Source of the DNA: Geoalkalibacter ferrihydriticus DSM 17813
GTDB taxonomy: Bacteria; Desulfobacterota; Desulfuromonadia; Desulfuromonadales; Geoalkalibacteraceae
Direction of reading: 5' to 3'
Length of the DNA stretch: 64,000 bases
Assembly (NCBI RefSeq): GCF_000820505.1
Contig: NZ_JWJD01000001.1
Span: 1-64,000, forward strand
Shown one piece after another: positions 35,260-45,620 of this stretch (position 1 is its first letter; each line of letters begins with the position of its first letter). The position numbers and the translations under genes were made by a program. The notes beneath the pieces are model-generated. The model worked only from the letters and a program-made list of their open reading frames with translations, was not told where the DNA came from and made no database searches.

Positions 35260-36540
35260 ATGGAGTATAAGCCTCAAAATTTGATGGACCGTCTAAAACA
35301 TGAGACGCAACTGCTACACACCCGGCTGGAAAATCTACCATTTTTTGCGGCCCTCGCTAATGGAACCCTACCGCTTGCCTCATACATGAATCAACTCCGA
35401 GCATTCGCAACAGCATTCGGTACACTCGAGCATGCAAAAACATCCTTACAGGAGCCGGCCATTCGTGCACTGCTTGAAGTCGGAGAGAGTCGGTTCACGC
35501 ATCTTCTGCGCGACCTTGGTTGTTTTGGCGATAAGATGATTCCGGAAATCATCGGCGTAAAGTGCCATGCTGATGCCATGGCAGCCAGAATACGGCTTCT
35601 GGGTTTAGAAGACCCAGTAGCCTTGCTGGGTTATGTGTATGTCCTGCAAGGTACCACACTGGGCAACCGGGTTCACCTTCCGGACATACAACGAATATGC
35701 ACTGTAGAAAAGACAGGTGGAGATGAGTTTTATACAGGATATGGCGATCGAACCGATGAATTTTGGCATGTCTTTGCCAGTCTCATGAACAGTTTTGGCT
35801 GGGGGGATGAAACAAACGAACGGATTCTCACCGCAGCCCGTGAGGCATTCTGTTTTCTGGAAGACATCCACACCGCTCTCTTTCCGTTGCCTGAAGCCGA
35901 CAGCATGATGTTTTCTGCTACCAGCATAAATCCGGAAGCAGGAAACCATGCCGTGCCATCTGATAAACGAGAACTGGTGGCGGCACTAACGGCAGGACGT
36001 TTATGCCGCGAGGAATTCCCCTATTTTGAAGCACGATATGGTGATCGCGGGAATCGTTTCACTGATAGTGATGCCGCCTGGCTGGCAACACTTGCACAAC
36101 TCACCCCTCCACTCATAATCTCTCAAACTGCCTGGCTCGGAGGCGTTCTTGCCAGTCGGGGCATGCCACGCATCACCTTGGAGCGCCAGCTTATCTACCT
36201 TTATGAAGAATTGGTAAAGGCTGTTCCTGACAAACAGTCTGACTATAGCCGGCTCATGGAAGCGGTACTGTGGCTTAAAAATGAACGTCTCAGGCACATC
36301 TCCGCAGAAACGTTCGACACTTTATGTCATGCCTTTGCTGCGATGACGGATGGTGAATCAGGCGGAAGAATGAAAGGAACGGGTTTAATCATCGTTTCGG
36401 CTGTCAGCGATGAAAAAGCCGGAATAGCCGCAGCTGTTGCAAGTGTCGAGTCGTGGCTGACAGATGTTGAACGTTTCAGCGCGAAATGGTGTACGGCGGT
36501 GCGAGAGACAATTGCCCAGGCTCGATCAGTTGCGGTTTAG
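35260..36540 (+). CDS. Haem-oxygenase-like protein with an unidentified C-terminal domain
   Basis: The first ~200 residues match the biliverdin-producing haem oxygenase (BphO-like) fold: LKHETQLLHTRLENLPFF with candidate proximal ligand H20, and LLGYVYVLQGTTLGNRV, corresponding to the distal helix Gly-rich segment (usually YVLEGSTLGG). The remaining ~200 residues (YFEARYGDRGNRFT, WLGGVLASRGMPRITLERQL, IYLYEELVKAVPDKQ) are helical and I cannot name their family. The fold's two functions could be haem cleavage to biliverdin, CO and iron, or haem/tetrapyrrole binding for sensing. It follows the chemosensory operon by 79 bases and may provide a redox/light/CO signal. No phytochrome gene is in the window. 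Confidence 0.72.
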   Translation: MEYKPQNLMDRLKHETQLLHTRLENLPFFAALANGTLPLASYMNQLRAFATAFGTLEHAKTSLQEPAIRALLEVGESRFTHLLRDLGCFGDKMIPEIIGVKCHADAMAARIRLLGLEDPVALLGYVYVLQGTTLGNRVHLPDIQRICTVEKTGGDEFYTGYGDRTDEFWHVFASLMNSFGWGDETNERILTAAREAFCFLEDIHTALFPLPEADSMMFSATSINPEAGNHAVPSDKRELVAALTAGRLCREEFPYFEARYGDRGNRFTDSDAAWLATLAQLTPPLIISQTAWLGGVLASRGMPRITLERQLIYLYEELVKAVPDKQSDYSRLMEAVLWLKNERLRHISAETFDTLCHAFAAMTDGESGGRMKGTGLIIVSAVSDEKAGIAAAVASVESWLTDVERFSAKWCTAVRETIAQARSVAV

Positions 36541-36959
36541 AGGGGTTGCGCTTGAAAACAGAAACCGTAACTGGACATTCGAAACGAGAGTGTGAGGCAT
36601 GATTGACGAATTACTCGCCAGTTGTCCCAACCTCCCTAAAGTATCATCTGAACCTCCGAAGCCTATTCAAGTGCGACTGACTGACTGCTGGAACATGTGA
36701 ACCGCCAGTTCGAAAAGAATCTGAAAATCAAGGAACTGATCGGGCGCAACCCTCTCGATTTGATGCGGGGCAATCATTTCAACCACGCCCACTCATGAGC
36801 CTCAAGCCAATTAACCCGAACAACGTACCGGATCAATTTGAAACAGCAGCGCTGAAAGCGTTTGAAGATGGCGAACTTGAAGTCAATTTTCGGTCGGCAT
36901 TTCGATACCCTGAGGGTCATTCAATTAAAGCAGTCTCTCCAGGGCGTTTCCGAGAATGA
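36541..36959 (+). other. Three overlapping tiny open frames, probably a decayed locus
   Basis: Frames at 36599-36700 (MIDELLASCPNLPKVS...), 36697-36798 (VNRQFEKNLKIKELIGRNPL...) and 36795-36959 (MSLKPINPNNVPDQFETAAL...) each overlap the next by four bases. The second and third look like genuine protein sequence, but none belongs to a family I know. A frameshifted relic is likelier than three real genes. The last overlaps the end of the small minus-strand gene at 36925. Confidence 0.35.
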
Positions 36960-37170
36960 CATTGTTGACGCCCATTCCAATGTACCCTGTCTGGCCATAG
37001 GTGTCGTATAGGGTGATTTTTTCGGCCAGATCGGCCAGTTCGTTCTCCCTGCCACTGTAATTCTCTTGATTCTCAATAAGATACCTTATCTGCTGTGCCA
37101 GGTAGTCCGGCAAGTCCTGTTCGGCCTGGGCGGCGTCCAAGGCCTCCTTTAAACGGTCAAATACGGTCAT
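36925..37170 (-). CDS. Small protein B of the DndA-like operon
   Basis: The 81-residue acidic protein (MTVFDRLKEALDAAQAEQDL, PDYLAQQIRYLIENQENYSG, YDTYGQTGYIGMGVNN) has no known domain that I recognise. It is clearly related to the 85-residue protein encoded just upstream: both share a 'LP-yLA..I......N.E.Y...E' block and 'YD-Y...G'. Its ATG overlaps the stop of that gene (ATGA), so the two are translationally coupled, and both are coupled to the desulfurase. Ligand residues such as Cys are absent here but present in the partner (GCCK). Function unknown. Confidence 0.75.
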   Translation of the reverse strand: MTVFDRLKEALDAAQAEQDLPDYLAQQIRYLIENQENYSGRENELADLAEKITLYDTYGQTGYIGMGVNNVILGNALERLL

Positions 37171-37424
37171 TTTTCCTCCTCCAGCCAGCGCAAGGTTCGG
37201 GCGATGTCCTCATGGTCGTATGCCCATTTGCAACAGCCGGCCTCAGCGTACACATCGTATTCGCGAACCTGCGCCAAGAGAATTTCGACCAAATATTCCT
37301 TCTCCTGATAGGTTTCAGGATTACCGGCAACCGCCAGCACCGGGTCGGCAAGCCATTTAGGTAGTTCCCCATGCCGGTATTGCTGGTTTGTTGCTTCTTC
37401 CAGATCTCTGAATAGCTGACTCAT
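37167..37424 (-). CDS. Small protein A of the DndA-like operon
   Basis: The 85-residue acidic protein (MSQLFRDLEEATNQQYRHGE, LPKWLADPVLAVAGNPETYQ, YDVYAEAGCCKWAYDHED) starts in the stop codon of the desulfurase gene (ATGA) and ends in the start of protein B. It carries a CC pair in AEAGCCKW, at the point where B has GQTGYIG, which could accept persulfide sulfur from the desulfurase. I do not recognise a family. A GGAAAGGAG-like site precedes it within the desulfurase gene end. Confidence 0.75.
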   Translation of the reverse strand: MSQLFRDLEEATNQQYRHGELPKWLADPVLAVAGNPETYQEKEYLVEILLAQVREYDVYAEAGCCKWAYDHEDIARTLRWLEEEK

Positions 37425-38572
37425 GGTGTGCTCCTTTCCTTGTTGCGCAGTGCGCTTAGAATGTCCGTGACCGCATTCCAGTCCACGTCCGGCGTCATGT
37501 GGCACCAGGACAGGCGTATCGAACTCTCCACCTGCCCGGGAGAACGCCCCATCGCCATCAGCACGTGGCTTGGCAAGCGTGTGTGGGAAGTGCAGGCCGA
37601 GGTGCTGGATACGGCAATGATGCGCTTTAGCGCATTGATAGCCATATCCGAACTGATGCCCGGCAGCGAAACATTGATGACATGCGGTAAGGTGCAGGCA
37701 TCGTCGCCATTTTGTTCCGCTCCGAGCGAAGCAAGCGCAGTGCGCACCCTGTTGCGGAAGGTGAGGCACTTGGCGCGGCGCTCGTCATGGTCCCGTACGG
37801 CCAGTTTGGCTGCCTCGCCCAACCCGGCGATGAGGGGGACCGGCAGGGTACCCGGTCTCAACCCCTGCTCCTGGTCTCCGCCGAACATGAGGGAGCGCAA
37901 GGGGGGAAACTGCTTGTCGATCTTGCGCGCAATCAGCGCGCCGATGCCCTTGGGGCCATAGATCTTGTGTCCGCTGAGCGAGATCATATTGATGCGGCGA
38001 TTGCGTAACGGCTCGAAGTCCTTGCCGAACCCCTGGGCCGCATCCACGTGCCACCAGGCATCATGGTCGGCAAGGATATGGGCCGCTGCCGCGAGCGGCT
38101 GCAAAACCCCGGTCTCATTGTTGGCCTGCATGGTCGACACGAGAAGGGTGTCGAGCCGAAGAGCATCAGCCAGATGCTGCGGGTCGAAGCGTCCGTCCGT
38201 TCCGACCGGCAGGATCTCCACATCAAAGCCTTGGCTCGCCAACTCTTCGCACGGCTCAAGTACCGCCTTGTGTTCGATGGCCGTGGTGATGATGTGCCGG
38301 CGCCCGCTCAACCTGCCTGCCTGCGCCAGGCCGAGAATGGCGAGATTGTTGCTTTCCGTGGCGCCGCTGGTAAAGAGCACCTCGTCGGGTCGCGCGTCGA
38401 CCACCTGGGCCACCTGACGACGAGCGTGCTCGACCGCGGTTAAGGCGAAGACCCCGTAGTCGTGGATGGGGCTGGCGGCATTACCGAAATCCCTTTCCAC
38501 AAACCTGGTTACGATTGCCGTAACGGAAGGTTCTACCGGCGTGGTTGCATTACAGTCGAGATATATTGCCAT
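37421..38572 (-). CDS. DndA-like cysteine desulfurase
   Basis: The 383-residue PLP enzyme (class V aminotransferase fold) frees sulfur from cysteine as a persulfide. Visible features are YLDCNATTPVEPSV, FTSGATESNNLAILGLA, TTAIEHKAVLEPCEEL, NNETGVLQPL, DAAQGFGK, SGHKIYGPKGIGALIAR (PLP-lysine) and SACTSHTRLPSHVLMAMG with catalytic Cys327. The wording of several blocks (AIEHKAVLEP, DAAQGFGKD, RPGTLPVPLIAGLG) fits the DndA branch used in DNA phosphorothioation better than generic IscS/NifS, though this is from memory. No dndB, C, D or E lies in the window. It heads a coupled operon with two small proteins and is divergent from a LysR gene. Confidence 0.85.
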   Translation of the reverse strand: MAIYLDCNATTPVEPSVTAIVTRFVERDFGNAASPIHDYGVFALTAVEHARRQVAQVVDARPDEVLFTSGATESNNLAILGLAQAGRLSGRRHIITTAIEHKAVLEPCEELASQGFDVEILPVGTDGRFDPQHLADALRLDTLLVSTMQANNETGVLQPLAAAAHILADHDAWWHVDAAQGFGKDFEPLRNRRINMISLSGHKIYGPKGIGALIARKIDKQFPPLRSLMFGGDQEQGLRPGTLPVPLIAGLGEAAKLAVRDHDERRAKCLTFRNRVRTALASLGAEQNGDDACTLPHVINVSLPGISSDMAINALKRIIAVSSTSACTSHTRLPSHVLMAMGRSPGQVESSIRLSWCHMTPDVDWNAVTDILSALRNKERSTP

Positions 38573-38684
38573 GCGCTAACCTCCATCTGTTTGCAGTCAT
38601 GATAAGCGATAGCTGTGTATATTGAAAATATATTGTTTATATGATAACGATCTGTTTAATAGATCTGAAAAAGGAATGACCGAA
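38573..38684. promoter_or_regulatory. Divergent control region of the desulfurase operon and lysR gene
   Basis: The 112-base gap holds a palindrome TATATTGAAAATATA (38618-38632), matching the T-N11-A style of LysR operators, flanked by a direct repeat ATGATAAGCGAT (38599) and ATGATAACGAT (38641). The palindrome lies near the middle, where a LysR regulator would control both promoters. No strict -35/-10 pair was assigned. Confidence 0.5.
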
Positions 38685-39568
38685 ATGGACCTGCGACAAT
38701 TGAAATTTTTTCTCGAGGTGGCGCACTCTGAAGGTTTTACGAAAGCGGCCGAGAGACTTCACATCGCCCAGTCAGCCCTCAGCATTGCCATTAAAAAGCT
38801 CGAGGATGAGTTGGAGGTTGAACTCTTCAATCGCCGGAACAGAAGGGTCTCTCTCACAGCAGAAGGCGAAGCGCTTGCGTTTCACGCCAAAGAGATTTTT
38901 CAGGGTGTCGCCAGGGCCCGCCAGGAGATTGCCGATCTTCGCGGGCTGCTCAAAGGGGAGGTGCGGGTCGGACTGACACCGATGCTGAGTAGTTTTTTCT
39001 TTCCGAAAATCATTTCATCCTTCAAGCAGAGGTATCCTGCTCTCCAGATATCCATAGACGGGGAGAGCGCTGGGACGATCCAGCGCAAGATCGAAACGGG
39101 CGAGATTGACATGGGGATCATCGCGGGCAGCGTACCGGAAGGTTTGGATTCCCACCATCTGGTGCGAGAGGAAGTGGTGGCCGCCGTATGCGGCAGCCAC
39201 CCCTATGCAAAGATGAAGAAATGTGCCCTGGACAAATTGCTCTCCGAACCCATGATCCAGTTCAAGAGCGGCTATTATCTGCGGGAAATGATCGATGAGC
39301 TGGCTGCCAAGGAGGGGATAGCGCCGCTTATCATGGCCGAATCCAATCTCTTCTACATGGTCAGAAATCTGGTCAAAGAAGAGCTTGGGCTTGCTTTCCT
39401 GCTCAAGATGGCCGTTGCCAAGGAAGCCGATCTGGCGGTGGTCTCCTGTGATCCCCCGCTTTTTTTGGATCTCTTCATCGCCTGGAAGAAGAACGGTCGA
39501 CTTTCTCCGGCCAATCGGGCTTTTGTGAATTATCTCATCCAGGAGGTGGATGAATATTACCAGCTAAT

Positions 39569-41698
<2,130 letters not shown>

Positions 41699-41921
41699 AG
41701 GTTCTTGTTTGCCAAATGCAGGTTGCCTGCTTCAAAAACCGCGGCTTGCCGAGTCTGCGTAAAATCTGGAATGGACCGACTTTGTCGCGCTGGCTGGGTG
41801 TGCATTTTTTACGCAGTTTCTGATGAATGTCAAATTCGTTATGACAAGGCGCGGGGCACGGGGGATCAGCGCCGTTGATTGCCAGGCTCCCAAAGGGCGT
41901 TGCGCAGCGACTCTGATAGAG

Positions 41922-43778
41922 TTACGGGGTTTCTGTTTCTTCCTCAGTGGCGGTTGCCGTTACCTTGCCGTTCTTGAGCGCCATCTCGATTTCTTTACGG
42001 TAGCGTTGGTAGTCCGGCGAGTCCGGCCGTGAATAGTTGAGGTTTTTGAACAGACCGGTCAGGCGGGTGTAGAACTGACGAACAGCGTCCTTGTCGGGCA
42101 GATCCGGCACTTGGTCGATGGCCCGCACCAAAAGGCTGAAGTCTTTCTTCTGGCGCTCAAGGGGCACCGAGACATCCACCGGGTCGAAGGCATCCTGCTG
42201 CAGGTACACCATGTCCACAAACCTGGTCTGCTGGTGGATGATGAAATCTTCCAGCGAGACACCTTCCTCGCCGGTGACCTGCATCATTTGCTGCACGGCG
42301 TCGCCGGTCTTGAGCAGCGCGATCATGCGTTCGACGCGCTCGGTCCAGTCGGAAGCGATCTCGCGATTGAACCAGGGGGCCAGCTGTTGCAGGTAGCGCG
42401 ACCAGGACTGCAGCGGGTCCACCGCCGGGTAGAAGCGCTTGTAGGCCCGGTCGGAGGAGAGGCCGAGAAACGTTTTGACGGTGGCGAGGGTGGATTGCGT
42501 GACCGGCTCCTCGAAATTACCACCTGCCGGCGAAACGGTGCCGATCATGGTCAGGCTGCCTTCGCGGTCGTCGGCCGTGCGAATGATGCCGGCACGCTCG
42601 TAGACCCCGCGGATGGCGGAGTCCAGGTAGGCAGGAAAGGCTTCTTCCCCGGGGATCTCCTCCATGCGCCCCGATGTCTCGCGCATGGCCTGGGCCCACC
42701 GCGAGGTGGAGTCGGCGATCACCAGGACGTTCAGGCCCATCTGGCGATAGTACTCGCCCAGGGTGATGCCGGTGTAGATGGAGGCCTCGCGGGCAGCCAC
42801 GGGCATGGAGGAGGTGTTGCAGATGATGACGGTGCGGTCCATCAGCGGACCTCCGGTGAGCGGATCTTTGAGCTTGGGAAATTCGTGGATGGTTTCCACC
42901 ACTTCGCCGGCGCGTTCCCCGCAGGCCACGACGATCACGATGTCGACTGCGGAAAAGCGGCTGATGAGATTTTGCAGGACGGTTTTGCCGGCGCCGAAAG
43001 GACCGGGAATGCAGGCGGTGCCGCCCAGGGCGATGGGAAAGAAGGTGTCGATGAGGCGCAGGGAAGTCACCAGGGGTTTGCTGGGATACTGACGCTGACA
43101 GCGGTTGGTGCGCAGCAGATCCTCCGGAATGGGGCGGCGCACCGGCCAACGCTGCATCATTGACAGCGAGCGCTCCGGTGCATTGGCTCTGCCTGTCTCG
43201 CGGATACTGGCAATCGGTGCGTCCACCGTCAGGTTGCCTTGCTGGATCCAGGTCACTTCCACTTCGCCGCGCTGGTCGAAAGGCACCATGATGCGATGAG
43301 TGAAACGGCCTTCCTGCACGGTGCCCAGGGTATCGCCCGCCCGCAGGCGGTCGCCGGTTTTCACGCAGGAGACAAAGGACCACTTTTGCTGACGGTCGAG
43401 GGCGTCGATGGAGGCACCGCGCGGCAGGAACACGCCATGGCGTTCTGCGATCTTCACCAGCGGGTTCTGTAACCCGTCAAATACCTGTGCAAGCAAACCC
43501 GGCCCCAGTTCGACCGACAACATTTCCCCGCTCAACTCCACGCGATCCCCTACCGCCAGGCCACGGGTTTCCTCGAACACCTGTACCGTGGCAATCCGAC
43601 CGCGTACCCTGAGCACTTCCGCCTGCAGCTTTTCGCCGCTCTGGGGCGTCAGATACACCACCTCGTTTTTCATCAGATCGATGCGCTCTTCAGCCGCTCC
43701 GACCTCGATATCCACAATATTGCCGGAGACCGCACGCACCCTGACGTTGATGTCAATCTGTTCACTTGCGGGATTCAT
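41922..43778 (-). CDS. atpA: V/A-type ATPase subunit A (catalytic)
   Basis: The 618-residue catalytic subunit has the A-type N-terminal barrel (INVRVRAVSGNIVDIEVGAA), the long bulge domain and the nucleotide fold with P-loop GPFGAGKTVLQ. Walker B-type and catalytic residues are in VVACGERAGEV, VLIVADSTSRWAQAMRE-like and EIPGEEAFPAYLDS. It is the last gene of the operon and overlaps the DUF2764 gene by four bases (ATGA). The P-loop reading GPFGAGK, where archaeal A subunits have GAFGCGK, is typical of the bacterial DUF2764 type. In the usual operon this gene is third; here it is seventh. Confidence 0.95.
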   Translation of the reverse strand: MNPASEQIDINVRVRAVSGNIVDIEVGAAEERIDLMKNEVVYLTPQSGEKLQAEVLRVRGRIATVQVFEETRGLAVGDRVELSGEMLSVELGPGLLAQVFDGLQNPLVKIAERHGVFLPRGASIDALDRQQKWSFVSCVKTGDRLRAGDTLGTVQEGRFTHRIMVPFDQRGEVEVTWIQQGNLTVDAPIASIRETGRANAPERSLSMMQRWPVRRPIPEDLLRTNRCQRQYPSKPLVTSLRLIDTFFPIALGGTACIPGPFGAGKTVLQNLISRFSAVDIVIVVACGERAGEVVETIHEFPKLKDPLTGGPLMDRTVIICNTSSMPVAAREASIYTGITLGEYYRQMGLNVLVIADSTSRWAQAMRETSGRMEEIPGEEAFPAYLDSAIRGVYERAGIIRTADDREGSLTMIGTVSPAGGNFEEPVTQSTLATVKTFLGLSSDRAYKRFYPAVDPLQSWSRYLQQLAPWFNREIASDWTERVERMIALLKTGDAVQQMMQVTGEEGVSLEDFIIHQQTRFVDMVYLQQDAFDPVDVSVPLERQKKDFSLLVRAIDQVPDLPDKDAVRQFYTRLTGLFKNLNYSRPDSPDYQRYRKEIEMALKNGKVTATATEEETETP

Positions 43779-44464
43779 GTCAGGGCCTCCAGGGAGATGG
43801 GTGAGTCCTCCAGGGCATGAGCGACCAGCGAATCGAAATGCGTCAAGGCTTTCTCGGTCTGTCGGTGGATATAGCGGTGCAGAATTTCCCAGCGCATGAC
43901 GTACAGTGCGACGGCGTCAAAGCCAAAGCCATGACGGTCATCGACGCGGTCGAGTCTTTTCCAGGACTCCATGATCATCAGGTTCTCCAGTGCCATCGGT
44001 TCATTGGCTTGCAGATGCTTGCTTGCCTGTGCGATCCAAGGGTAGAGATGCTCCAGGCCAAAAGAGGGGTCGCTGAAGTGATTTTCGATGTGCTTTACAA
44101 AACGTCCGATTCCCCAGGGCTGGTCGCGTGGCAGCGGCTCGTTACGGACCCGGCGCCGCAGGGCTGCGGCAAAGGTGCGCATTTCCAGCCGCTCAAGAAT
44201 AATCACCCGCAAAAAATCGCTGTCGACCGCCTCCAGGGCAGTGCTTGCCCGTTCGATCATCTGCGCGTCGCTCAGGTCGATGGGCAGATGCACCCAGTGC
44301 AGAGCGATATCCAGAGTGTGCAGCCGGTCTCTGTCCTCAGGCGTCAGCCATTTCAGGTGGTTTTTGAGCTTCAGGCGCGTGATCGGCAACTGCGTTCTCG
44401 CTCCCGGAACCGGCAGATGCGGCAGGCTGGCCAGCAACGTGGTGTAGGGTTCGTCGACAGGCAT
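43775..44464 (-). CDS. DUF2764-family V-ATPase accessory subunit
   Basis: The 229-residue protein (YTTLLASLPHLPVPGARTQL, PITRLKLKNHLKWLTPEDRD) is mostly helical. The DUF2764 family is encoded in V-ATPase operons of Chlamydia, Treponema and Bacteroidetes that lack a recognisable C subunit, and is thought to fill its place between rotor and Vo. It overlaps atpE by one base and atpA by four. Confidence 0.82.
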   Translation of the reverse strand: MPVDEPYTTLLASLPHLPVPGARTQLPITRLKLKNHLKWLTPEDRDRLHTLDIALHWVHLPIDLSDAQMIERASTALEAVDSDFLRVIILERLEMRTFAAALRRRVRNEPLPRDQPWGIGRFVKHIENHFSDPSFGLEHLYPWIAQASKHLQANEPMALENLMIMESWKRLDRVDDRHGFGFDAVALYVMRWEILHRYIHRQTEKALTHFDSLVAHALEDSPISLEALT

Positions 44465-45156
44465 TAGTGCACGATTCCTTCGAGCAGCGCACGAAAGCGT
44501 GGTTGCAGATGCGCCATCAGCAGGGCGGTTACCGCGTCGACGGTCAGGTCGATCTCCATCTCGCCTTCGTTCAGACGTAGGCGCAGCCCCTTCTGTTCGT
44601 CTTCAGACACCGAAAAAGTGATGCCCTCACGCAACATTTCTTCGGCCATGACCAGGACGAAGTGGCTGAGGGTGCCTTCTTTGAGTTGTTCGGGATGGCG
44701 GCGCAGTTCCTCAATCCCGATCACGTCGCGCGGCAGCACCACTTCGCCGCGCTGGGCCTCGTCCAGTTGCACGCCTTCGCGCACGCGCCCGACGAGTTCC
44801 AGGATGAGTTTTTCCAGCAGGGCCTCGTCGGAAAGTTCGCGGCTGACCAGGCGGCCCACCTGTGCGGTGAACTGTGCCGAGAGGTGGGCCTTGAGATCGA
44901 GAACCGTATCGCGCGCGGCCACCTGCAGGGCTTCGTGCGTAGAGCGTTTCAGGCGTTCGCTCGCTTCGCGGGCTTTGGCAAGAATCCGGTCGGCTTCCTC
45001 CTGCGCCTGACCCACCAGCCACTCGGCCCGGTGTTCGGCATCGTGAACGATAAGTTCGGCCTCCTGCCGACCCTTTGCGATACCCTCATCGCGCAAGCGC
45101 TCGATCAGGGTCTCGACGCCGTTGCTTAAAGGCATGGCGTGAGTGTTGTTGCTCAT
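44464..45156 (-). CDS. atpE: V/A-type ATPase subunit E (peripheral stalk)
   Basis: The 230-residue protein starts with a helical stalk of alternating charge (LIERLRDEGIAKGRQEAELI, VGQAQEEADRILAKAREASE) and ends in a globular domain (DLTVDAVTALLMAHLQPRFR). This is the E-subunit layout: the N-terminal coiled coil pairs with a partner helix and the C-terminus binds the A/B head. No separate G/H subunit gene is seen. Confidence 0.87.
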   Translation of the reverse strand: MSNNTHAMPLSNGVETLIERLRDEGIAKGRQEAELIVHDAEHRAEWLVGQAQEEADRILAKAREASERLKRSTHEALQVAARDTVLDLKAHLSAQFTAQVGRLVSRELSDEALLEKLILELVGRVREGVQLDEAQRGEVVLPRDVIGIEELRRHPEQLKEGTLSHFVLVMAEEMLREGITFSVSEDEQKGLRLRLNEGEMEIDLTVDAVTALLMAHLQPRFRALLEGIVH

Positions 45157-45170
45157 GGCTGTCTCCTTTT

Positions 45171-45620
45171 TCAGGATCCGGGAATCCCGGCGCTGATGAC
45201 CAGGGCGAAGATAAAGGCAAAGACCGCAAAACCCTCGACGATGGCAGAGGGGGCCAGGGACAGGCCGAAGATCTCGGGTTTGGCCTTGGAGGCATTAATC
45301 GCCGAGGCGCAGGCCTTGCCCTGGTAGACGGCGCTGGCAAGCAGGGCCAGGCCGGCCAGCAGGCCGATGCCGAAAACACCGGGCGCGGTGGCTTCGGTGA
45401 TTTCCCGGTTGAGGGTAAACATCACCACAATCCCATAGATTACCTGGGATGAGGGCATGACCGAAACACCCAGGAATCTGCCGTGTCCTGATTCGGTTTC
45501 GAGCATCGCCCCGATGGCGGCCTGCCCGGCCAGGGAACAGCCGATCATGCTGCCTATGGCACCCAGGGCCATGGGAGCGTACAAACCGAGCCAGCCGAGG
45601 GATAGGACCAAATCATTCAT
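45171..45620 (-). CDS. atpK: V/A-type ATPase rotor-ring subunit K
   Basis: The 149-residue proteolipid has four helices in two hairpins. The ion-binding Glu is E129 in SAIVEGFAVFAF. Compared with the Na+-transporting NtpK of Enterococcus, the Q59 (SSQVIYG, with S58 in place of Thr and Y62 kept), Q100 (YQGK) and E129 positions correspond to Q65, Q110 and E139, with identical 29-residue spacing between the last two. This suggests Na+ coupling. The start overlaps the end of atpI by eight bases. Confidence 0.9.
   Translation of the reverse strand: MNDLVLSLGWLGLYAPMALGAIGSMIGCSLAGQAAIGAMLETESGHGRFLGVSVMPSSQVIYGIVVMFTLNREITEATAPGVFGIGLLAGLALLASAVYQGKACASAINASKAKPEIFGLSLAPSAIVEGFAVFAFIFALVISAGIPGS

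Noticed and set aside
37421-38572. Complete DNA phosphorothioation (dnd) island
   Set aside because: Only the desulfurase is DndA-like; the adjacent genes are not dndB, C, D or E.
42111-43163. Long plus-strand open frame opposite atpA
   Set aside because: It is a shadow of the high-GC third positions of atpA; its composition (His/Gly/Asp rich) is typical of antisense frames.
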